This document shows, in pieces, positions 1-5,780 of a stretch of 17,302 nt of DNA; positions within the stretch are counted from its first letter, which is position 1, and each line of letters begins with the position of its first letter. Source of the DNA: Candidatus Falkowiibacteriota bacterium (GTDB lineage: Bacteria > Patescibacteriota > Patescibacteriia > Patescibacteriales > SZUA-104); assembly GCA_027020105.1 (NCBI GenBank), contig JALUVW010000025.1, positions 1-17,302 on the forward strand, read 5' to 3'. The notes below the pieces were generated by a model. It was not told where the DNA came from, did not search any database, and saw only the letters and a program-made list of their open reading frames with translations. The position numbers and the translations under genes are program-made.

Positions 1-1676
1 CCGTTCTTGGCGCTGGCGTAACGGATCGCCGGCGCTCCGGATGAGGGAGCCGAATATTCCCGCGTAACCGCCGAAGCGGATATTGACTTGCCCGACTCGT
101 TGCCGGCGGCGTCATAGGCGGAGACGGTGTAGGTGTAGGTTGTGGAGGGAGAGAGTCCGGTGTCGGAATATGAAGTTTGAGTAACGGTGGTTAATTCCGT
201 TCCATTCCTGTAAACGCGGTAGCCCGACACCGCGGTGTTGTCCGTGGAGGCGGACCAGGAAAGGTTGATTTGAGATGAAGAGATGGCTGTGGCGGACAGA
301 TTGGTCGGTGTTGTGGGAGCTTGGGTGTCGGGTGGAGGCGGAGATTGGGTGGTCGCCGAGGCCGCTGTTGATTGACTTGATTCGTTTCCGGCGGTGTCAT
401 AGGCGGAGACGGAATAAGTGTAGGTTGTGGAGGGGGCAAGTCCGGTGTCGGAATATGAAGTGTTGGCGGTTGTCGCCAGCAATGTTCCGTTCCTGTATAT
501 CTTATATCCGGTTACGGCGATGTTATCCGCGGAGGCGGACCAGGAAAGGTTAATTTGGGATGAAGAGATGGCTGTGGCGGACAGATTGGTCGGTGTTGTG
601 GGAGCTTGGGTGTCGGGGGTTGGAGCCGTTCCTCCGAATTCGTCCGCTCCTATGTCCCAGGCGGAGCCGGCCGGCCTTGTATCGCCGTCTATGTCCGTGG
701 AGAAAGCGAGGTTGGGGTCGGATGAGAGATCGGCCCCTTGGTCTATGCCGGCGCTGCCGGAGGCGAGGTGGAAGTCGCCGTTGGCGGCGTCAACGAATGA
801 GAATGTTTGGTTGGTGAGAGAATTGGTTCCGGGGGCGGTGGCATCGGATGAGGCGTTGTTGGACGAGCCGGAGGCGAAAATACCCTTAAATCCGGCTTCA
901 ATCGTGTTGGCGGTCAAGTTGTTTTTGGCGATAACGGTCGGAGTAAAGGAGCCGAGCGTGATTCCTTCGTCGGAGTCGTAGATGGTGTTGTTGTAAATAT
1001 ACGCGGTCAGTTTGCCGTAGTAATCATCCAAGTATATTCCCTCCGCGCTAAATTCGTTAAATCCGTAAATAAGGTTGTTCCATATCTTTACCGTGGCCGG
1101 CGAACCGGGGCTTTTCATAAATATTCCGTCTCCGTAATCGTTGTTGCCGGCGCTCTTCAGAATGGAATTGGAAACCATCATATTTCCGGAAAAGCCGCCG
1201 AAATCAATCGCCGCCAAACGGTTGACGGAAGAATAATTCACCGATATTTGCAATCCGTCAATTCGCACGTTGTTCGCGTTCACGTCAATGGCCGTGTTGT
1301 TCGTCGTCTCCAGCCGATATTTCCCCGTGTTCCATTTTCCGTTATGCCTGGCGTCGGGGGCGGTGTAGATTTTGATGTAGTGGGCGGCGTCCGTGGTCCA
1401 GCCGTCTATGACGACGGGAGTCGTGTCGGGGTTTGCCCAGGGACCCTCAATTCTGGCGACGGCTATTTCGTCAGAGGCGACAAGATCCCTGTTTTCAGCC
1501 GCTTCCCAGGCGGAGAGGGAGTTGTAGCAGTTGGCGGTTGGAATTGATTTTTGAGAACAGTCTTCGCGGATGATGGCAACGCTTTCCGTGGCGGCGAGCG
1601 TTTTGTTTAAACTTGAAATTAAAATCGCGAAACCAAAAAGAGCTATCAAGAAATAAAAAACGGGTTTGATTTTCAT
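1..1676 (-). CDS. Secreted right-handed beta-helix protein with two Fn3 domains (partial, C-terminus off the left edge)
   Basis: An open frame reads from ATG at 1676 to the left edge with no stop (558 codons seen). The N-terminus is a signal peptide: KIK, then a hydrophobic stretch, ending near LAA|TES at about residue 28. Residues about 90-340 are a parallel beta-helix of the PbH1/NosD type, rich in turns such as IWNNLIYG and YIYNNTIYD. This part ends in DIGADEF, usual for the end of choice-of-anchor beta-helix proteins. Two fibronectin type III domains follow (about 355-447 and 450-542), each opening DTQAPTTPTNLSA. The protein is probably exported and surface-exposed, binding or cleaving a carbohydrate or mediating attachment; the substrate cannot be told. 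The leader has no Shine-Dalgarno sequence. Further domains or an anchor probably lie beyond the window. Confidence 0.85.
   Translation of the reverse strand, partial: MKIKPVFYFLIALFGFAILISSLNKTLAATESVAIIREDCSQKSIPTANCYNSLSAWEAAENRDLVASDEIAVARIEGPWANPDTTPVVIDGWTTDAAHYIKIYTAPDARHNGKWNTGKYRLETTNNTAIDVNANNVRIDGLQISVNYSSVNRLAAIDFGGFSGNMMVSNSILKSAGNNDYGDGIFMKSPGSPATVKIWNNLIYGFNEFSAEGIYLDDYYGKLTAYIYNNTIYDSDEGITLGSFTPTVIAKNNLTANTIEAGFKGIFASGSSNNASSDATAPGTNSLTNQTFSFVDAANGDFHLASGSAGIDQGADLSSDPNLAFSTDIDGDTRPAGSAWDIGADEFGGTAPTPDTQAPTTPTNLSATAISSSQINLSWSASADNIAVTGYKIYRNGTLLATTANTSYSDTGLAPSTTYTYSVSAYDTAGNESSQSTAASATTQSPPPPDTQAPTTPTNLSATAISSSQINLSWSASTDNTAVSGYRVYRNGTELTTVTQTSYSDTGLSPSTTYTYTVSAYDAAGNESGKSISASAVTREYSAPSSGAPAIRYASAKN
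37..617 (-). repeat. In-frame 285-bp (95-codon) direct repeat encoding the two Fn3 domains
   Basis: The Fn3 domains repeat at DNA level with a 285-bp offset. Around 252-332 and 537-617 the copies differ at only about two positions in some 80 bases; other parts have diverged more. The period is a multiple of three, so gain or loss of a unit would keep the frame. Confidence 0.75.
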
Positions 1677-1759
1677 ATTTTTTTTGATTTGTTAATTATA
1701 ATACTTATTCGCAATCAGCCGGGAACGCCGCGATTTGTTGCCATTGGCCGCGCGATAAT

Positions 1760-1788
1760 AAAAAACAAGCGCCGCTTATGGCGTTTTT
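1760..1788. terminator. Possible bidirectional terminator hairpin
   Basis: A 7-bp stem (1767-1773 with 1780-1786, including one G-U pair) closes a 6-base loop. A T-run follows on the plus strand (1784-1788), and an A-run (1760-1765) gives U's on the minus strand. It could stop read-through from the ATPase gene. The stem is short. Confidence 0.35.
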
Positions 1789-1845
1789 GCTTCAAACAAT
1801 CCCTCCGCGTTTAAAGCCATTGTTTAAAATTCCTCCTTCCTTTTT

Positions 1846-1873
1846 AAAAAAAGGGGGATAGCGCTCCCCCCTT
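1846..1873 (-). terminator. Intrinsic terminator, minus strand
   Basis: The stem is 1867-1873 paired with 1851-1857 (five G-C pairs and two A-U pairs) with a 9-base loop. In the minus-strand RNA, seven U's (1852-1846) follow or overlap the stem base. It lies about 200 bases past the DUF4143 ATPase stop and is the likely end of that transcript. Confidence 0.6.
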
Positions 1874-1909
1874 ACGGCAAATTCGGCGTTGTGATAATTT
1901 ATTGTTTTA

Positions 1910-1918
1910 ATTATAGCA
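1910..1918 (-). promoter_or_regulatory. Extended -10 promoter element (TGCTATAAT), minus strand
   Basis: The minus strand reads TGCTATAAT here, a perfect TGn extended -10. The -35 region is weak, as is common for extended -10 promoters. The predicted start is near 1903. The first structure met downstream is the hairpin and U-tract at 1873-1846, so the site would make a short RNA or an attenuated leader for the beta-helix gene at 1676. Confidence 0.4.
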
Positions 1919-2075
1919 CAAAATGAGGAATAATAGAAATTTTTGCAAATACTTTATGTTTTTTTGTTTATGCTATTTTGCCGGCTTAATTCCGATTTTG
2001 TCATCTTGGGCCGCGGCGAAAGGTCCGCAATATATTATTATGGTGTTTTGTGAACTTCCAATAATATCAATACTG

Positions 2076-3374
2076 TCATAAACCAAGCTCGGTTTTGATA
2101 TCGGCGACAGTCAGCGCGATTAAATCGGTTTTGCCTATTTTGTTCGTTTTACGCAAATTGTAGTTCACCAGCATGGCTTTTTTCGGATTATATTTTGCCA
2201 AAAAAGAGCCGTAGCCTCTGCTCACGGCCGGCTTGTCCATTTTTTGGGCCTTGACTTCTATGGGAATAATTTCCCCGTCGCCTTTTCTGACAACAAAATC
2301 CACTTCCGCTTTCTGCAAACTTCTCCAATAATGCAGGGAATGCGGCGGTTTGACGATTTTTAACAGCTCGCTCGCGATTAAATTCTCAAAAACCGCTCCG
2401 CGGTCGATTCTTTCCGATAAATTATTAAAATTCATCAAGGCGAAGTTTCGCAGGCCGTTGTCAATAAAATAAACTTTAGGCGCCTTTACCAATTCCTTTT
2501 TGGCGTTCGTGAAAAACGGCTTTATCCGTTTAATGATAAACGTTTCTTCTAAAATTGTTAAGTAATAATTAACCGTCTTCACCTCCACTCCGGTTTCCTT
2601 TGCTAAATTATTGACATTCAGCAATCCGCCCGCCCGCGCCGCCAGCAGGGAAGCAACCCTGCTGAAAGAAATCGGCTTTTGGATTTTTAAAAAATTAATT
2701 ATGTCTTTCTCCAAATAGCTGTTGTATATTTCTTCAATCAACTCCACTTTCTTGTCCGTATTATGTTCAATCGCCGCCCTGGGGTAGCCGCCGAAAACGG
2801 CAAAGTCGTTTATCAGTTTTTCCCATTCATAAAAATCATAATCGGAAATCGTTTTTCCTTTTTTTATGATTTTAAAAAGCGCGGAATTTTTGTAAGCCGC
2901 GTATTCGCTGAAACTCAAAGGCATTAATTTAAAAATCTTTTTCCGTCCGGTAAGTGATTCCTGGATTTTTGACTTTATCTCCATTGACGAGGAGCCGGTT
3001 AAAACGAATTTCACGCCCAGTTTTAAATCATAAACGCCCTTTAAAAAAGTTCCGGCGTTAACTATTTTTTGCGCCTCGTCAATGAACAGATACAGCGTGC
3101 CATCTCCTCTTTTTCTGTCTTTGATAAAATTTATGATATTTTTCTGTTGGCTGAACAACGCTAAGTCCTTGGTTAAGTCCAGATTGAAATAAAACAATGA
3201 TTCCGGTTCAACCCTTTGCCTCGCGGGAGCTGAATTAACCAAATAGTCCTTAATTTGCTCCAAAAGCGTTGTTTTGCCGGTTTGCCGCGGGCCGATAATC
3301 ACAGTCATTTCCTTTTCCCGCAAATGATTGAGAATTTCGCTAAATATGCTTCTTTTAATTAAATTATGAGCCAT
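2076..3374 (-). CDS. AAA ATPase of the AAA_14/DUF4143 family
   Basis: This 432-aa protein has an N-terminal P-loop ATPase. Walker A is GPRQTGKTT (residues 28-36), Walker B is LYLFIDEAQK (94-103), and a sensor-like LTGSSS sits near 128. The C-terminal DUF4143 half contains a helical/winged-helix-like region and then AEVDFVV and IPIEVKA. The spaced D and ExK residues resemble a PD-(D/E)xK nuclease-like fold, as in many members of this family. The family is widespread and often spread by transfer; its biochemical role is mostly unknown, so none is assigned. It is a single gene with its own promoter at 3402-3430. There is no Shine-Dalgarno sequence before the ATG. The length is normal and I see no frameshift. 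Confidence 0.9.
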   Translation of the reverse strand: MAHNLIKRSIFSEILNHLREKEMTVIIGPRQTGKTTLLEQIKDYLVNSAPARQRVEPESLFYFNLDLTKDLALFSQQKNIINFIKDRKRGDGTLYLFIDEAQKIVNAGTFLKGVYDLKLGVKFVLTGSSSMEIKSKIQESLTGRKKIFKLMPLSFSEYAAYKNSALFKIIKKGKTISDYDFYEWEKLINDFAVFGGYPRAAIEHNTDKKVELIEEIYNSYLEKDIINFLKIQKPISFSRVASLLAARAGGLLNVNNLAKETGVEVKTVNYYLTILEETFIIKRIKPFFTNAKKELVKAPKVYFIDNGLRNFALMNFNNLSERIDRGAVFENLIASELLKIVKPPHSLHYWRSLQKAEVDFVVRKGDGEIIPIEVKAQKMDKPAVSRGYGSFLAKYNPKKAMLVNYNLRKTNKIGKTDLIALTVADIKTELGL

Positions 3375-3401
3375 ATTGGTGTTATTGTTTGCTATACTTC
3401 C

Positions 3402-3430
3402 ATTTTAACCCATATTAAAATAGTAGTCAA
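3402..3430 (-). promoter_or_regulatory. Sigma-70-type promoter for the DUF4143 ATPase gene
   Basis: On the minus strand TTGACT (3430-3425), a 17-base spacer and TAAAAT (3407-3402) form a good promoter. The predicted start near 3395 leaves a leader of about 21 bases without a Shine-Dalgarno sequence before the ATG at 3374. Confidence 0.6.
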
Positions 3431-3605
3431 GTCCTATTTCTTTTATATAATCATTTTAAATTTGCTCATATTATAATAACGCCTCTGGTTTTGTTCGCGC
3501 CTATGCTCCGGCCAGGGTTAATGGGGGAAAATTGCAGCCACAAACAAGTAGTTTATTTTAATTTTGCTCTAGCGAGAAATCCCTGTTTAAAATTATTTTT
3601 TTGGA

Positions 3606-3651
3606 TATAATGAAGCTTAGCTTCGGGTACCCGAGGCTAAGCTTCATTATA
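3606..3651. repeat. 46-base near-perfect palindrome just past the stop of the secreted repeat protein
   Basis: Positions 3606-3628 pair with 3629-3651: 23 pairs with a single G-U, centred on GGGTACCC. It starts about 9 bases after the TAG (3660-3662) of the minus-strand gene. The minus-strand RNA has A's, not U's, after it, so it is not a canonical intrinsic terminator. It could protect the 3' end of the mRNA, act as a cruciform, or be a REP-like repeat. Confidence 0.8.
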
Positions 3652-3659
3652 ATCCCAAG

Positions 3660-4919
3660 CTACCGTGTTGCTCCAGAGTAGGCGATGGCCCTGACAACAT
3701 CCCAGGCGGTGGCTTTTTTCGGGATGTATCCGTAAATATTTCTGAAGATTTTAATCGCGGCTTTTTCGCTGTCCAGATTTCTGTCGGTCGGCCTTAGGCC
3801 GTAAGCCATTATGGTGACGGCGGCGTTGTCGCTCGGATTGGATTTATCCGGATCGCGCGAATAAACTATTCTGAAATTGATTAGCGCCCTGTTATCCGCC
3901 CGCTCGCTGGTTTTATCCGGCCAGCGGCCGTTGGCTATCTTGATTACGTTCAACCAGTCGGATAAATCTTCCGGCAATTTGCCGAATGACGCCTTAAAAC
4001 TGTTGATTACTCCGCCTCGTTCTCCGGCTCCGAGCGCTTGGGTCGTTTTTGTGCCGTACGCGACAAAACTGGTGATAGTATTGCGTGTTTCGGAAGCAAC
4101 GCCGGATCCCGCCGCTATTTTGGCCACTATTGTTTTGCCGTAATTTATTTCGGCCGCCAAATCCCTTTTTTTGTTTATCGCTTTTATGATTTTATTGACA
4201 TCGCCGGAAGATATCGTTTCAGCGTCATCGGTTATTTGCTTTAACGTGGCGATGGCTCTTTTCGCGACAGGCGACATCGCGGTCTCCGGTTGTTTTTGAT
4301 TGTCGGCTTTCTTTGCCGCGCCGTTATCGCCATCGTTGACGGTCAATTTTCCCGTAAGCGGATCATAGGACTGGGAAGAAGTTTGTTTTTTTTCCGGCGG
4401 GGTTATGATTACGGCGCCTCCGGCCGAAACGCAAGTGGCGCTTGATCCCGAGCCGGAAAGCGTGTAACCGGTATTGCACGTTGCCGCTCCGCAGGTCGGG
4501 AATGAATTTAACGTGGCGGCGTTGTCAACCGGATCGCACAGAGAAGTGCAGTCCGTTGTCGTGTACGGCACTATGGTATAAGTGGCCGCCGCGGTCGGCA
4601 AGGTGACATAACTTGTTCCCGGGGAAGTGTTTTCTCCGCAAGCCACATCGGTCGCGCCCTGGGTGATTTTTATTGATTTGACACTGGAATCGGATGAGCC
4701 GACATTGAATGTGCCCGGATTCGTTACGGTGAAAGAGCCGCCTGAAAATTCCCAGCTTTCAGCGGTTGATCCGTTCATTATCAACATATCGGCGGTGCCG
4801 GAACCGAAAGTGACGCCGGAAACCGTGATATTGCCGTCGGCCGTGAAGTCGTTTGTCGCGGCGAGAATGGGGGAAATAATCAGGAAAAGGGACATAGTGA
4901 TAAAAATAAATTTTTTCAT
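3660..4919 (-). CDS. Secreted protein with Cys-rich region and C-terminal helical repeats
   Basis: This 419-aa protein has a clear signal peptide (KKFIFITMSLFLIISPILA, cleavage near residue 20). Residues about 21-90 are a beta-rich Ser/Thr/Gly region. About 90-170 holds a Cys-rich EGF-like stretch (CGAATCNTGYTL and neighbours). A low-complexity charged linker follows (about 175-215), then a helical C-terminus. The last 115 or so residues look like three diverged units of about 38 aa, each a short helix with F..xYG..P followed by a W/N..V..IAYG helix. The final unit ends DVVRAIAYSGATR. From memory, tails of this kind are common in CPR surface proteins, but I cannot name a Pfam family. The role is unknown; it is probably surface-attached. 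It is a lone gene with no Shine-Dalgarno sequence. Confidence 0.85.
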   Translation of the reverse strand: MKKFIFITMSLFLIISPILAATNDFTADGNITVSGVTFGSGTADMLIMNGSTAESWEFSGGSFTVTNPGTFNVGSSDSSVKSIKITQGATDVACGENTSPGTSYVTLPTAAATYTIVPYTTTDCTSLCDPVDNAATLNSFPTCGAATCNTGYTLSGSGSSATCVSAGGAVIITPPEKKQTSSQSYDPLTGKLTVNDGDNGAAKKADNQKQPETAMSPVAKRAIATLKQITDDAETISSGDVNKIIKAINKKRDLAAEINYGKTIVAKIAAGSGVASETRNTITSFVAYGTKTTQALGAGERGGVINSFKASFGKLPEDLSDWLNVIKIANGRWPDKTSERADNRALINFRIVYSRDPDKSNPSDNAAVTIMAYGLRPTDRNLDSEKAAIKIFRNIYGYIPKKATAWDVVRAIAYSGATR

Positions 4920-5063
4920 ACGATTTGTTTGTTTTTAACGAATAAATATAAATTAAAAAGTTTTGATTTAAGATTTTTGCGGATAAGCGCCAATTTAGGT
5001 TGCTCGTTTTTAAATACAGTGTTTTCGCAATGTTTTTATTAAGTTTCGCAACCAATTATTCGG

Positions 5064-5098
5064 AAAAAATTCCGGCGTGTTATGCCGTTCGTCTCGGC
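5064..5098 (-). promoter_or_regulatory. Possible attenuator: two mutually exclusive 4-bp hairpins with U-tract, minus strand
   Basis: In the minus-strand RNA a central CGGC (5087-5084) can pair either with GCCG upstream (5098-5095) or with GCCG downstream (5076-5073). The latter is followed by GAA and six U's (5069-5064). It lies in the leader that the 5116-5124 promoter would make. The stems are short and could be chance. Confidence 0.25.
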
Positions 5099-5115
5099 AA
5101 AGCGATTATATGGTT

Positions 5116-5124
5116 ATTATAACA
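5116..5124 (-). promoter_or_regulatory. Extended -10 promoter element (TGTTATAAT), minus strand
   Basis: The minus strand reads TGTTATAAT. No strong -35 is seen. The predicted start near 5109 would give a leader of about 190 bases for the secreted protein at 4919, which otherwise has no clear promoter. Confidence 0.4.
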
Positions 5125-5171
5125 TATAATAGCAAGAAAAAACAATCTTGCCGTTCATCGATCCTCGCCGG

Positions 5172-5229
5172 GGCGAACGGCCGTTCGCCTCGCATGTTGT
5201 GAGTCCGTAGGGGCGAACGGCGTTCGCCC
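5172..5229. repeat. Pair of related GC-rich palindromes (REP-like)
   Basis: A perfect 18-base palindrome (5172-5189, centre GG/CC) and a 19-base one (5211-5229, one central G) share the core GGCGAACGG. They lie about 20 bases apart. Tandem related palindromes in an intergenic region resemble REP/BIME-like repeats. No REP-associated transposase is in the window. Confidence 0.65.
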
Positions 5230-5354
5230 GAATTAACGCGCGATTTCGGGAACACGAAAGTGATTATATATCCAATTGGGAGGCGTAGTCTTTGTTTTTC
5301 GTGAAAATCCGGCGCAAATCGGCATTCTGCGATAGCCCTTATTCGCGGCGGCGC

Positions 5355-5383
5355 TTGGTATTCTGTTGATTGTAATGTATAAT
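5355..5383 (+). promoter_or_regulatory. Promoter of the membrane protein / Clp-like ATPase operon
   Basis: TTGGTA (5355-5360), a 17-base spacer and a perfect TATAAT (5378-5383). The predicted start near 5390 leaves a leader of about 25 bases with no Shine-Dalgarno sequence before ATG 5415. Confidence 0.6.
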
Positions 5384-5414
5384 AAGAATATATTGGTGCG
5401 CGAAAATTAAATTT

Positions 5415-5780
5415 ATGCTTACTCATAATTTTGCCGTGTATGGCGCTAAAATTTTAGGCGAATTGGCCGGAAGTGTTGCTTATTTTCCTTTTTGGTGGTA
5501 TTCGCGCGGGTTGGCCGCGTTAATGTCGCGCTTAAAAAGGTTTGTTATTAACCAAGAGAAATCATTGGCTTTTTTCGTGTGGCTAAAAAATATTCATCGG
5601 CCGATGTATGGCCAATATGACTGGCAGGGGCGCGTAATCAGTTTTTTTATCCGGCTCGCGCAAGTGATAATAAGAGGCTTGATAATGGTTTTTTGGCTGT
5701 TTTTCGCGTTGGCCGTTTGTTTGTTTTGGATAATTTTGCCGTTTTTCATATTTTATGAAATATATTTTCAGATAACATGA
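5415..5780 (+). CDS. Small membrane protein, partner of the Clp-like ATPase
   Basis: This 121-aa protein is of unknown function. Residues 10-45 include an aromatic stretch (YFPFWWYSRG) and a basic amphipathic part. A soluble patch around 60-72 (RPMYGQYDWQGR) looks conserved-like. Residues about 82-119 form a long, very hydrophobic segment rich in F, W, I and L, enough for one long or two tightly packed membrane helices. Its TGA overlaps the ATG of the next gene by four bases (ATGA), so the two are almost certainly one operon with coupled translation. Working together with the membrane-anchored ATPase is inferred from this overlap. I do not recognise a named family. Confidence 0.8.
   Translation: MLTHNFAVYGAKILGELAGSVAYFPFWWYSRGLAALMSRLKRFVINQEKSLAFFVWLKNIHRPMYGQYDWQGRVISFFIRLAQVIIRGLIMVFWLFFALAVCLFWIILPFFIFYEIYFQIT

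Larger units (their letters stand above)
1677..2075. other. Non-coding stretch between two minus-strand genes, with terminators and a promoter-like site
   Basis: No convincing gene is seen in these 399 bases. The stretch holds a minus-strand intrinsic terminator (1846-1873), a second bidirectional terminator-like hairpin (1760-1788), an extended -10 site on the minus strand (1910-1918) and a further TATAAT on the minus strand at 1695-1700. That last site lies too close to the ATG at 1676 to leave more than a very short leader and has no good -35. Confidence 0.6.
4920..5414. other. 495-base divergent intergenic region
   Basis: No real gene is seen; a 106-codon minus-strand frame here runs through palindromes and has odd composition. 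The region carries a minus extended -10 site (5116-5124), small hairpins at 5064-5098, an inverted repeat (ATTATATG at 5105-5112 with CATATAAT at 5123-5130), two GC-rich palindromes (5172-5229) and the plus-strand promoter at 5355-5383. Confidence 0.6.

Noticed and set aside
427..981. 184-codon plus-strand open frame
   Set aside because: It lies antisense to the beta-helix/Fn3 gene, whose signal peptide and domains are clear; no recognisable protein features.
4759..5055. 98-codon minus-strand frame
   Set aside because: It overlaps the signal-peptide end of the 3660-4919 gene in another frame and its end is low-complexity Arg/His.
5106..5426. 106-codon minus-strand frame in the intergenic region
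   Set aside because: It crosses the two palindromes and the plus-strand promoter, has no domain or signal and an odd composition; it looks like chance.
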